Shown here piece by piece: positions 49,856 to 62,523 of a stretch of DNA of 64,000 bases. The notes beneath the pieces were generated by a model, which saw only the letters and a program-made list of their open reading frames with translations, was not told where the DNA came from and made no database searches. Source of the DNA: Acanthochlamys bracteata (taxonomy: Eukaryota > Streptophyta > Magnoliopsida > Pandanales > Velloziaceae); contig CM034141.1 in the NCBI GenBank assembly GCA_019914995.1, positions 1,922,001 to 1,986,000 of the forward strand, written 5' to 3'. Each line of letters starts with the position of its first letter. Position 1 is the first letter of the stretch. Made by a program: the position numbers and the translations under genes.

Positions 49856-52800
49856 ATGGAGTCACGGATCAGGAAAGACCGTTATTTCTTTCCTCTCACA
49901 AGCTTGCAAATTGGGTATGAACCTGGATGGAATTTAAATCTCCTTTCTGTTTAACTGCATGTTAGGTTAGTTTTTTATTTAATATTATTTTGTAATTCTT
50001 GTAATGTTGATTCTGGTCTCTAAAAACACCGTTTTGGGTGATGGTTATGTAATTGTTGTTATTTTACAGAATAAATAGGGATAGATTTCAACGCCTCTCT
50101 TTTTTTTTTTGAATCTGGGAATTCAATAGACAATCTGATGTGAACCAGTCTCGTTAGCTTACTTGTTGTCTGCCAGGTGGCAGAAAGTAACCATGCTGGT
50201 GGTCCTGCTCATGCTTATTTATAACACCTAAAAGTTAAGAGATTGTTATTGAGTTTCTTTTTGATCGAATGGTATCAGGAGATACATTTATACTCAGCTA
50301 TTTCCCTAAAAATACATGAGAATTTGTAATTGTTTTCGGTGCATAAGTTCTTGCTAAATATAGTCATATACTCTTGTGACATATTGTTGAGCTCACAACA
50401 TCTCTATTGAATAACTCTCTTCTGAGTAGAGCTCCTGAAAAAGCAGATTCAACTCTAATAGGAACTTGTGCTAAATAGGCATTTGCCACTGCAACAAGTT
50501 TTATACTAATTCATTTGAATCTCCAACCCATTTTTGAAAAACCTTGTGATTGTATCTGCTCTGATGGATGTGCTTGAGAACTATCTTTAACCAAGACTTT
50601 GAATGATATACTCTTTAAGCTGCCAAGTGTACCTATTTGGCAAGGTCAATGTTGGGTGTGTTCGCAATCATCTTCAAAATGTAGATGCTTGCTAAAAGAG
50701 TCACCTTTTCAAGCCTCATGAAGAGAAGAACATAAAATTGTAATATGTGGCTCCTATTGAACGTTATCATACTCAAATGAAGGTTTAGAAGTTTGGTAAC
50801 TGAAGGGCCATTATAGTAGAAATATTATTACTAATGTCAAGGGATTTGGCATCATCACTATCATAATCATGGTCACCTGATCACCATCACCATTCACTTG
50901 TCAAACGCCAATCTCTGAATTCCTCATCAAATTGGTTGACTTAAATTATAAAGTGGCAAGATGTCTTCCCATCTCACACTATTATCTTAACTCAATTTCA
51001 CTAATAAAAAGATTGATGAGTTACTAGTCATACTCAAATTGGACATCGCATTATTTAATTATGTTCAACATTTAATGACCTTGCTAGTTTGGCGTAGTAA
51101 AATAAGATGCATGAACCTACTGTAATTACCAGTAAGACTTGGACCATATCCTCTAAGAACTACTATCTTTTCCTCATTTGTTAATTCCTGCGACTTCAGT
51201 GAATGTTCCTACACCTGTTAGCACTTCACTTTTTCCCCCTTAAATTGAAATAGTCTAAGTTGAGATAACTTGACCAAGCTGGCTGAGACTGGTGTGGTAT
51301 AAGCAAAATCACTAGGCTGGTTCACCTTGTTGTTTCATGTACATGTGATGGATGCCACTTGCAGTGCTGCAGAAGCTGGAACCTGACATTGCGGCCATTG
51401 CTTGATTGAACTCCTAAAATTCTATGATTTTATATCAATAAACCGATTCTATTTTACATAAACTTTCAATGAAGTGAAATCGCTATAAGATCTCAAATTA
51501 AATCCTTAAAATTGGGAAAACTTCTGTTCTAAAGTGATTTTATAGATTTCAACTTTTAAGGGAAAAGAAATTTTTTAAAATTAGTGAACATAAAACACAT
51601 GTTGATAAGGAAGATAATGATGGAGATGATTGTGATTTGTATGACGATTTATTCATTAATGATTTATGTTAGAATTTTGTTTTACGATTGTGTGATTTGT
51701 GCTGTGTTATGATCATTCCATATTTGAGGGAAAGCAAGTAGATTTTATTATACATATGTGAGAATTCATATGAGACCATGCAAATTAGTTTTGCTGCATC
51801 TATATGGATGTTTAAATGACAAACAATGTTATAAAATTGAAACTGAAAAGTAGGATACTTGAATTTGCATTTTGAATGCATTTGAACTGTTTTTACTCTT
51901 AATGAGGATGGGGCATACCATTTGTTCTCCATGTATCCATTCCCGACATTAGCAGAATTATGTTTGCATTACGTAATACGGAGGATCTTTGCAATCTAAT
52001 TAGCTCATCCCCTTTATAACTATAAAGTTAAGTAAAGCTTGAAATCTGTCCAGCTTAGACTGAATTTTAATTGGATGGTTGTTAGTTTTGTTCTGACTTT
52101 ATATGCCTTCTGGAAATGTGGTTTTTATTTGATATTCACTTGTATATCCCTGAATTTTGCTAACGAGATTTCCTTCTCAAAAGTGACAAAAATATTTTAA
52201 TGAACTTTGATGCAGGGATATGCAGTCCTACCTCTCACACTTGACTCTATTTTTGGCACCAGAAAGTAACAAGCTGTTCATTTTGGTCGATAATCGACCT
52301 TGGTTGATTGAGCAAGATACCAGGCCTGCACATCTATGGCAGTTGATGGTTACTAAGGTAGCTTAAAAGTCACTGCCCCCTTAACTTTCTATGTCATTCA
52401 TAGTATGAACATTGTAACCCATCAAGTATATCTGTTCAGTCCAGGCTCTCTCCTTTTGCAAACACAAGGACGAGGAAAAAAGTGAATGATGCTGACAGAA
52501 AATTCAATATTGGTAATCTTTTCAAGTTTGAGAGCGTAGATACTAGACCGAGTGGTGAGACAGACAGCTCCACTTCAAATTCTTTCAGTCTAAAAAGGTT
52601 AAACAGATGGTATGCGCTTGTTGATGCTGCTTTGTATCAGAATAGGATATTGCTGCCAGTGAAAAAGTTGAAAGGTTCCTTTCTGCTTAACAAGGAGTTG
52701 CATCGGACATTGTTTGGCTATATTGTGTTTGAAGTTGCATGGAAAGATGTTCGAGGTATCAACTACGTTAATGAACTTCAGGTATTGACTTTCCTTATTT

Positions 52801-55800
52801 AGATTGAAAATATTATTCCATAACTTTGCAGAGGTTTATACTCGGTTGTATCTTTATTTTGTGCAGACTGATACTTCAATGGCCTTAGAAGCTAAATTAA
52901 TGAAACGGTGGGAGTTTGATAGCATAGAACAAGCATCAACCTACATTTCACTATGGTTCCTAGGAACCTATTCTGAGCGCTATCTACTGCAGAAGTATCT
53001 GGACGATGCCTCTTCTGTTGGTCTGTCTAATACTCATTGTTCCTCCCAAGTATTTGGGTTTCAATTAAGCTAATACATTTTCATCTCTTCAGGTGATATG
53101 TTTGATGATGCCCTTGAATATTTTCACATGTCGAGTCCTGAAGATGCTAGTGAGAACAGTTTTGAAGATTCCAAGGTCCTGAATGGTAAATGCTCTTCTA
53201 ACGGTCCACAAAATGCTTTGTCTACCAATGATCTGGTTGAGCATGATGTGAATTTACCTTGCACACCGCCTCCTGATTCTGGGCCTTACAAACGGAGGAA
53301 GATAATGAAATTGTCCAATATAAGTGACTTTGATGAAGTTGCTGAAGGAGCTTCACCTAGATTTTCAGTATCATCATCTACTCACAGCATTGCAACTGAG
53401 AGTGGAGCTTTAGTTTCTGAGGCCAGTTATTACAGAGACGTTTTCATTTTGTTTAGATTTAATGATCCTGATCTACCTTTTAAATTGAAGGATATAATTA
53501 TGCAAGATTTGCGATTGCTTACTTTGTTGGAATATGGGCTCCCATCGTGGGTCATTTTTCTCCAGTCATATCCAGTATTATGCAAAATTTATCGCCCATG
53601 GATGTGCCCTTTGGCAAGAGCACTATACGTCCTAATCTCAGTTATAACTGTTCTGATAGGATTTTATGACCTTTATAAGAATGTTCCTTTACTGAAGTCA
53701 ACTGCATCTCATTTGTTTGGCCCATTTTTTGATTGGATCGAGACCTGGGAGATGGTTTCGAGAATCAAGTATTTAGGAACAATGCTTTTCCTGCATAATT
53801 TTGAGAAGGCAATCACGTGGTTTCTTATGATTTCACGGGCTATACGATCAGCTCTGGCTGTTTTGACCAAACCATTTGCTGGTCCTATTATGGAGCTTGT
53901 GGAATTATGCATTCCAGTTTGGAATATATTTATTGAAGTAGTTTATGGAGTGACTTCTGTTATGTGGGATACATTTGGATATTCATGGAGCATTTTGGTA
54001 ACCCTAGCGCAGATCATCATTTGGCCTTTTGAGCTTCTTATAAGTCTTGTATGCAATACAGGTATAATCTATATGATTATATTTTTTTGTTCAATAACTT
54101 ATTTCTTTGTCCGATATTCTGTAGTCTAAAGGAGCTAATATGTCTTATTCCTAATGGCAGCAACATCAGTTATATATCCTATAATTGTGGTCTTCTGGGA
54201 GATGCTACTAGCTCCAGTACGTTTGGTTTTTGCGGCTGCAAGTTTTATAGCTATGGTTGTATCCTATACATACTACTCCTTGAGGGAAGTTTGGTTGTCC
54301 ATTAGTACTATGATTCAATTTGCATCTAATGCTGAAGCAACAGTTACTCGGTATGAACCTTCCATGTGGCGTTCATTATGGAATGATTTGTTCTCTCAGG
54401 TTTGTGTGGTGATCCTTGCTTCTGATCTCTTTGTTTGCTGGTATTTCTGGTCTCAGTGCATGTGTCTCCTTTCAGGTTTTTCGTGCAATTAAGACTATCC
54501 TCTATGGTTTTGCTGCTTTTTTTGCTGCATGTAATCGCCACCGCTTGAGGTAAGCACCAAAATTTAATCATATTACCTTCTAATATTGTATGTCAGTTGT
54601 TTAACTATGTGCTATCAATTTCCAGTACCAAGTTTTTGTGGTAGTTCAAGTAATAAAACGATACTTATATACTGTTGCCTTCATATTTGGTTTCTGATGT
54701 TATTTTTCAGTTCACTCCAAAACTTTTAAAGACAAAAAAAAACCATTGTTGTCAACTTGGCATCTGAAGTAAAACAAACAATTCTTTTCTACGAGAAATG
54801 TGGTGTGTGATAGCATTGTTATATCTAAAGACCTAGAGAGAAGGCACAAAGTTAGTAGAAGCTGGATAAGGTTATTAGTAAATGATCCTTGCACTTTTTA
54901 GTGCTGACCAAAAATTTTAGAATCAAAGTGCTCCAATGAGGAAGTAATGCAAGCCAATTGTTAACTGATATGGGTTTAGCTTCATTGTTTGTTGTGTGCA
55001 GCATATACAATCACATTCAAGAGTTTGTCCAGCGTTTATCATCTAGAAGAAAGAAATTACCTTCTGAGAAGCATCGTCACGGCAAACCAAAACACAGTGC
55101 TCAATCTGTTGTAAGTTTTCCGTATGATTGCCCTTAATGCTAGTAATGTAAGGAGGACGCTTGTCCCTGTTTAGCTTTACTTCATATAGAGATTTTGCAT
55201 TTGGATTTCAATGTTGAGAAGGTGTATGACTGTATTCTTACCTGCATCAAGTCCAACCTAATCATAACACAAGTTCCTTGAAACCACTAAGCATTGAGAG
55301 GTTTAAAATCAGTCAATGTAATATTTCAAGATCTAGAATAAACTATAATCTTAATTCATACTTAAATTTAATTCTAAGAAGCTGATATCCTTTTAATTGA
55401 AGTTAGAGTTATGCATCTTTTAGAAAAGCAGCATGAGATATCCTGATTCCGTCAGTAAGAATAAACTTTTATAGCACATTCAGCATGTAGTTCTCCAGCT
55501 TGGTGAAACATTGACCATCATGACTGGTTGATTTCCAAGAGAACTTGGAAAGCACTCGTAATCTCATGCCCCTTGGGTTCAACAATTGCATGTGGGAGTT
55601 GAATGGTGAAGGTGCAGTTTGCAAGGGATACAGTAACGTTTATAAATCATGGTTTGGTTGCCTTCCCATACATTTTACTGACATCCCATTCTATCTCAAC
55701 TTGCATAGTTTCTCCAAATATATAAATCCAAAAAGGATGAATAGCCCATAATTGAAGCTTCTATGTCGTTGTATGATGTAATTCTCCTTCTAGTTTTCGA

Positions 55801-56580
55801 GCAGAGTATTTTCACTTGTTTTCTGCCATGATTCTATCTAAATTCAAAATGCAGTTTCCAGGTAAAATTGCATTTTAAGTACTTTACTGCATAGTATTGT
55901 ACCAAAGTATACTTGGTGATTAGCTTAAAATAGAAATAGGTCTCCTTGTCTTGTTCAATAGTGCCCATTTTAGAAGCTATGACAGCAATAATTGAGCCGT
56001 GTTAGAATTCCTTTCCAAATTTGAATTTCTTTCCAAACATACTAAAGAAGCACATTTATAATTTCTGCTCAGGGAAAGAGTAGCAAAGAATGCTAGGTTG
56101 GCATGCTTCTAAGAGGGCTGCTCAACGTACATCTTGATTCAAGTTTTGAGGCATCTTAGTGACTTGAAATTGTAAAGCTGAACCCGGGGCAGACTCTGGT
56201 ATTGCTTGGGCCTTTGAGTACATGGTATGTTATTGGCATACGGTAAGGGTCTTTATAACTCAACTTCCAATCACCACTTTTGTATAATATGTTACTTGTT
56301 GGATGGTGTATTCACTCGATTATGCGATAATGGAGGGTAAAATGCTATCAGATCTTTTAAGATTTGTGGTCTTTGTGCAGAAATTTTTAAGTGACAAGGA
56401 AAACAAAGGAGCTCCCATGACCAAACCTCAGGACAAACTTTTTAGAGAAGTATGTGAACCAGATTGTATATTCTATTATCCATAGCTTCTATCATTTCCG
56501 GCTCTTTATGAGCACCATTGTCCATTTCGCAGGTCCAGACATTTCAGAATGCAAGGGCTAAAATGCTTTGGATTAAATGA
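49856..56580 (+). CDS. Multi-pass membrane protein of unknown function, conserved in plants
   Basis: Ten coding exons: 49856-49914, 52216-52357, 52440-52781, 52867-53020, 53093-54061, 54161-54399, 54476-54549, 55002-55110, 56381-56449 and 56533-56580. All have GT-AG borders and matching phases; the sum is 2205 nt, 734 residues plus stop. The N-terminus MESRIRKDRYFFPLTSLQIG and the block LVDNRPWLIEQ (about residues 46-56) resemble an uncharacterised plant family I recall; no enzyme motif is visible. Residues about 235-340 are acidic and Ser-rich with a basic KRRK patch near 298. From about 400 to 615 there are five or six hydrophobic segments (including VLISVITVLIGF, LAQIIIWPFELLISL and VRLVFAAASFIAMVV). 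The tail is hydrophilic and Lys-rich (SSRRKKLPSEKHRHGKPKH). The last two exons lie in the right inverted arm, and intron 1 is 2.3 kb. Intact; function unknown. Confidence 0.88.
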
Positions 56581-57265
56581 AGTGTATGATTTTGGAAGTG
56601 ATTTCATGAGATTCACAAGGGTCAGACAGCCCATGACTTCATAATGCCTTGAAATATAATAGACTAGTTCTACAACGGTTCGATTAATCCATAGACCACA
56701 GGTTTAGGTTTCTAATTATTATTGAGATGCAGTGAATAGTTTCAGCTTCCTTATTAGTACTTTCATGTAAAGTGTCATCAAGGTGATATAAATAGGTTAG
56801 GCTATGGTCATAGATCTAGTTAAAGCATTATGTTGTTTGTACAGTTTTCTGTATGTCTTGTTACAGGGTTTGTCAGTAAAAGAAATGTATGCATATTAAT
56901 GCAAAAGCAAAAATCTTATATAGAAGGAAAAGAATCGGGCTCTGGAGCTTGTAGTATATATATTTTTTTCTTTTAAGGAATAAGACTCCTTTCCAAAATG
57001 GTTGAATATGCATCTGTTACTTTTTACATTACTTCTTATTCATATTTCCCAGCCAGTACTATCTGCCCTGAGTTTCATCAGATATCCGAAATACAATGAG
57101 TAGTAGGGCTTATTTCCTTGTTTAAAATTGAGTTTTTAAGAATTGAATTTTTTAAAAATAAAATTTTGAAAACAAGTATAGAAAGTTATTTTCAGAGTAA
57201 AGTAGCTTGCTCTAGCTTCCTATCAAGGTATCTTCTAAGTATTCTGCCAGCAACAAGCAGTTAGT
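56581..57265. other. 3' flank of the membrane-protein gene
   Basis: No further gene. It includes the 3' untranslated region of the gene ending at 56580. The first 300 bp are absent from the left arm; the remainder matches it in inverted order. It ends in CAGTTAGT (57258-57265), the left target duplication of the next element. Confidence 0.55.
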
Positions 57266-58128
57266 TACGAGTGACAATTTGAGTTGGTGGTCGGTTTCGG
57301 GTCAATCTATTTAATAATCGGATCAAATTCGCTCAATTCTAACTTAACTCATGAATATATACGGGCCAAAATTATCAATTTTAATCTAATCTATTAATAA
57401 CCGGATTAAATTCACGTCGATCTATTTAATAATTAAAATTATTAATTTTTAATTCTATATTTTTAAATTTTAGTGAATTTATAATATCAGTTGTAATAAA
57501 AGTGTACAATATTTTTAGTGACGAGATATAATAAATACCCGTCAAAATATGCTTTTTTTATTATCTTCATTGGTCCTTAAAATATTTTTAAAAAATTTAT
57601 TTTTATTTTTTGAAAATATGTGGTGACAGTTGAAATTTTATAATTATAAATAAATACTAATAATTTCGATTAAAATTTTGATAAACATAGTTATTTAACA
57701 AAATTTTGATAAACCCGTAAAAATTTTTATACAAAATCCAAATTTGTCATATAAAAACACCTAAATAGTAATACTTTCAATAATATTATAATTATCATTT
57801 TATACTATTTTACTAAGATATACAAATAACGATTAATTATAAATATCATATAATCTAATAATTTATAAATTATTTTTATTGATTATTTTTATTGCTAATA
57901 TTTTAATAAATAGAAAGGAAAAATAAATATTATTTCTTGAAGAGATGACAATTCAAATTAGTAGGTTCATTTCGGGTTAATCCGAATCGATCCATTTAAT
58001 AATCGGATCAAATTTGTTCAACCCTAACACAACCCATATATACGGATCAAATTTTTTAATCCTAATCCTAATTAAATAGGTCAATTTCGAATTGTATTTT
58101 TAGATTGCATCATATATTGCCACCTCTA
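57266..58128. mobile_element. Non-autonomous hAT-like element, copy C
   Basis: 863 bp, TACGAGTGACAA to TTGCCACCTCTA, with target duplications CAGTTAGT (57258-57265) and TAATTAGT (58129-58136), a 6 of 8 match. The left arm shows the empty site (plus strand GGCAACTAACTG at 24888-24899) without a footprint, so the element entered after the arms were duplicated. Same family and orientation as copy B. Confidence 0.88.
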
Positions 58129-59366
58129 TAATTAGTTGCCTAAAAAGTAAGGTTTGATTTATTTCTAATAAAATAGTGTGAATTTATTCCCAAGAAGAAA
58201 AAAGAAGTGCTTCACGGTTCATAATCTATACAAAATAAAATTGACTTGCAAAGAAGTTCTTAGAAACCAAAGATAACAAAAAGGATCCATTTAATGGGAT
58301 CATATGAGCAAAACTGCTTCAAGTTTTTTCAGTAGCCATAATTCCAAATTTTGTTTGAGTCAACATGTAGATAGAGAAGCTGCACAAAACCTTCGACATA
58401 ATACAAGAACAATTCTTTTAACTCTTAAGATTATTTGGCACTCAATTTTATTTTATTTTATCATTTTATTTTTAGTTTTTTATTTTTCAGTAAACATTCT
58501 ATATTTTAATTTTTTCAAATTTAGAAAATATAAATAAATTATACGTTATATAATATTTATTATTTTAGATTAAAAAATTAAAATCTTTTTTGAAAAATTT
58601 TAAAACACTTTTTTAGAGAAAGTTTTTTATTTTATGCACTCTTCACATTCACAATAATAATTATAATTTTGGTTCCCTTAATATTTATTGATATTAAATT
58701 ATACAAATAATTTATTAACTAATTTTGTAGCAACATCGAGGCAATTTTGCTTGTTCGAACTAAACTAGGAAAGATGAGGGAGCAAAAGAAAGGGTTTTAC
58801 TTTGAACTGAGTAGTGCAAAAAGCTACAAAACGAACTTGGAATATGAAAAGTAACTCTTTCTCATAATCTTCTTCTTCCTTTATTATTATTATTATTATT
58901 ATTTTCCTTAACCAAATGCAGCTAACAGAGCAAAGGTGTGAGTTAAATCATTACGGTTAATTTCCTGGTTAATTTTAATAATTAAGTGAGGTAATCTGAA
59001 AGTACATGCTTCTATTGTTATAACCGTCAAATTAAAACATCTCACTGATTAAGTTTGCAAATAGGTGAGTATTGAAGTTATTATGGACCGATCATGCAAA
59101 TCTGAAATAAGTAACCGAATAATCGATAGTATAGTTTTCTTATTTTTGGTAAGTTTTAACAAGCGCGGAAAATTCAAGTTGGAAAGGGTTTCTATCGGTG
59201 ACAATTAACACAGTTCAGATCAGGACTCACAGATTTTACTTTGCCTATAAAATACCACAAACATGTTAATCACTAGTCCTTCACGAACCATAACAAATCT
59301 CAAGTCGTTTATTTGATAAATTCTGCTGAAAACCTGACTCTAATACCATAACTCTGCTGAAAACTT
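58129..59366. other. AT-rich right-arm DNA without genes
   Basis: Mirrors 23661-24890. It contains an AT-rich MITE-like segment at about 58430-58625 and an (ATT)n tract at 58881-58904. Short frames have no recognisable content. Confidence 0.5.
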
Positions 59367-59571
59367 GGCTCTGATACCATGAAACGGATTGAGAGAAACG
59401 AAAATATAATAAAATTGATGATAATAGTTGATGATGAGTTTATATTCAATAGCTACGTATATATAACTAATCATAAGAGTCTAACTAATAAACATAATCA
59501 ATGTGGGACTAAAGTAATACTAAATAGGTCAAAATAAGATGAGCCTATATATAAATTCATATAATCTAACA
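59367..59571 (-). mobile_element. 192-bp copia LTR plus primer-binding site, right arm
   Basis: Minus-strand LTR 59571-59380 followed by TGGTATCAGAGCC (59379-59367). Counterpart of 23454-23660. It abuts the B3-like coding sequence, whose frame continues into the LTR edge until a TAA at 59562. Confidence 0.85.
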
Positions 59572-60623
59572 TAAAAGACGATCACAGCTACAAGAAGCTG
59601 AAGAAAACAGTCCACAATGCAAGCAGCAGTACGAACATTGAAGCTGACAACAAAGAAGATGCTTCGAAAATTAGCGGCGGCACGAGTACTAGTTTCTCTG
59701 TAGAGAAGAAGCCCGCTCCTGAGAAGAAGAAGAAGAAAAAGAGGACGTACGAGCATTACGGTGTGCCATCCGAAAACCCTCTGCCAGAGACCGTGGACAA
59801 GATGAATAGCATTGCTTGGCAGATGGGAGGAACCACTCCTGTGCTCTTTCACAGCAAGGTCGTAACGAAGAGCGACATCGAAGAATACCAAAACCGACTC
59901 CTCCTCACCGACAAAGGGAACAAGTCCAAGAGAGAGAGTTTGATCCAACTTCTCACCCCGAACGAAAAGAATTTGGTGATGCAGGACGAGTCGGGGTTGC
60001 CTGTCTGCCTAGTAGACGGCGAAGGAAACCAGTACAAAATCAAAGACGTTAACGAGCACGGCAAATTGATGTCGGCAGAGCTCAGGTTTCTGAATTCTAA
60101 TGAAGGATTTAGGATCATTGGTTCCAATTACAAGGAGCTCGTGAAGAAATACGGCATGGTGCCCAAGCTGCAAGCCATATGCGTGTACATCTTCCACGTA
60201 AATGATCAGCATGGCAGTGATCGGCAAGTATGGATAGGTTTGATCAAGGAACCAATGCCACCAGAACTATTAAGATATCATTCACTGCAGGCAAATCAGC
60301 AGCAGTAGGCTATTAATAGTAACAGCAATGCAATTGCACTATAGGAACCGGCAGAGAAGAAAGAGAAGTATTATTCCGATGATCAGTCCGAGGAAGATAG
60401 ATTTACAACTGCGACAGAGAGTGGTGAACAGAGAAACTATGTTGATTCTTGGAAGCAGACTGGCGACGAAGATAGACTTGATTTGTCATTGTCGCTCTGG
60501 CCTCCGTCAGCCAGAGCTACCAGATCAGCAGATTGTAGTTTTAGTAGCAATGTTCAACCTATTGCTGCCGGACCTCTGAAAATTGTGGATCCAAACGGTA
60601 TCAATCTAGAGTTGTCTCTGTAG
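59565..60623 (+). pseudogene. B3-like (DUF313-type) gene with EAR-like tail, right arm; start lost, two TAG stops
   Basis: One frame is open from 59565 to the TAG at 60306-60308 (about 247 codons). It has a Lys-rich linker (KKKKKKRTYEHYGVP), then a domain resembling the B3/DUF313 plant DNA-binding family (FHSKVVTKSDIEEYQNRLLL, LTPNEKNLVMQ, FRIIGSNYKELVKKYG, VWIGLIKEP). The same frame resumes past a second TAG (about 60342-60344, TGG in the left arm) and encodes KYYSDDQSEED, then LDLSLSLWPP, and ends INLELSL/TAG at 60623. LDLSLSL matches the LxLxL EAR repression motif. No in-frame ATG precedes the domain: the 5' end is cut by a copia LTR. Likely a former transcriptional repressor, now a pseudogene, though the part from the ATG near 59802 to 60308 could still be translated. 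Confidence 0.7.
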
Positions 60624-61382
60624 TGTTGGAACAACAGCCATCTTTGTGATGAAGATTTTGTTTAGGTAATTTACTTTGAGTTTTTATTGATTCAATTATT
60701 TGTATGGTTTTTCATTCGATTAAGTGCTGATCATATCAGGGCTGAATGATTAGCCAGTCAATTTTGTATTGTGTCCTTCCTTTCAAAACTACATATATTT
60801 TATAAGAGCAATTTTTTGTTTCTATTCCTTTGGTATTTAATTTGGGACTTGGTTAAAATTTTTAATTTTTAGTTTTATAATGTTTGCTCGACTATTTGAA
60901 TTACTGGCACAATATACGTATGACTGTGGAGCTTCAATTGCTCATTCTTGCTTGCTGGGTCTTTTTCCAATTATTTCTTTCAAATATAATTTCAGTTTGT
61001 TAGATTATTCACGTATTGTTTTTGTTTTAGGTTATCTTTGTTAAGATTATTAGCTTTTGTTTTGGAGATAAGAACAGCTACTATATGTAGTTTGTGGATT
61101 TTGCATGACTACATAAATTTTCATCTTCAAAGGTGGACAAGAAGTAGATAAGACAAACAACATGTTAGAATTTTGTATCAACAATTGACAAGCACTAACT
61201 AATTTGGACATATCAGTCAAGGACAAGACTAGATGCTATTCATCTTTGAATAACCAGGCACACATGTTTAGCTCTTATTTGCTTCGCTGACAAAAATATC
61301 TCAGGGTTGTTCTATATAAGAAAGCATATGTATTGAAAAGGTTGAGGAGTTAAGAGAAATCATTAAGCTACAAAACATCAGT
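60624..61382. other. Nicotinamidase upstream region, right arm
   Basis: Inverted counterpart of 20185-20941 and very similar to it. No gene seen; it should include the former nicotinamidase promoter. Confidence 0.5.
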
Positions 61383-62051
61383 ATGGGTTCTGAAGTGGGC
61401 ATGGTAGAGTTCTTGAAGGACCAGATCCCCTTTGAGTATGATGAAGATTTCGTTCTTCCGACGGAGGAGATGGATCTGATTGAAAGTAGCAGAGTTGGTC
61501 TTGTTCTTGTGGACATTCTTAATGGATTCTGCACAGTGGGAGCTGGCAATCTGGTACTGCATTCCAATCCTATACCTTCAAAAGTTTTGCGAGATCTTCG
61601 TCTTTTGATCTTTATTTCTCACGTTATGAAATCTCTGTTTTTCTTGTGCAGGCTCCTACTGAAGCAAACATGCAGTTGTCTACCATGTTGGTTGAAGTTG
61701 AGAAGTTAGCTAAAGTTTTCTGTGAGAAAAAATGGCCTGTATTCATATTTCTGGATTCTCACCACCCTGGCAAACCTGAACCTCCATGACCACCGCACTG
61801 TCTCATTGGATCGGAGATTCGTCATTTTTTCATATTTGATAAACTGAACATTTTAAAGTAAAACTAATATGTTAAGTTTTAGGAGATTCGTCAGAACATT
61901 AATTCTTACTATCAAAGAAGAAGAACTGAGTTTCGCACCTTTGCAACGAGCGTACGTCGTGCTTGTTTTCTTATAGCAAATTCTGCATAACATTGGACTA
62001 TACATGGCCAAGGGAAGAGGAGCAAAAATTGTTCACAACGTTACTCTATAG
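61383..62051 (+). pseudogene. Nicotinamidase copy, right arm, with stop codon and deleted exons 3-4
   Basis: Exon 1 (61383-61553) and exon 2 (from 61652) match the left copy almost exactly, including Asp44 and the metal site DSHHP. In exon 2 the Tyr codon of PPYPPHC is replaced by TGA (61787-61789). Sequence homologous to the rest of exon 2, exon 3 and exon 4 is gone after about 61812; the join holds about 20 bases of filler. Exon 5 survives at 61977-62051 (HNIGLYMAKGRGAK, stop TAG). Without exons 3-4 the catalytic Lys and Cys are lost, so this copy cannot encode nicotinamidase. Confidence 0.9.
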
Positions 62052-62523
62052 GCTGTACCAGGAACACATCTGTCCAATGCTTTCATGTAGGCATGATAAT
62101 ACGAATAAAAGTCCAAGAACGAGCAAAATAAAGAAGGATAAAAAATCTGTACGTACATGAAAGAGCACAATATCCAACACGGCCAAATGGAGAAAGGGAA
62201 ACTCTAATTTCATCATGCAAAATGTTTTCTGATATACAACATAAGCATCTGCTCTAATAATACATACCTTGATAAATATAATATATACACTAATAATATA
62301 TGTACTTTTGCTCGTGTATTCTGCATAAAGACAACACTTGACGTTCCCCTTATTGCCCCCTTTATGGACTACAAGTATGAGCTGATGATGGTGATACATT
62401 CCTTCCCAAAACAAATTCAAATTCTTCTACCGGTTAGGAAAAGTAGGTTTTCCTCCATATACAAGGAGAATGGTACAAACAGGTTGAAGAATCACTTTTT
62501 CTATATATGGGACTTGTTAAATG
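62052..62523. other. Spacer between convergent nicotinamidase and ARI 3' ends, right arm
   Basis: Counterpart of 18444-18995, slightly shorter. No gene seen. Confidence 0.55.
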
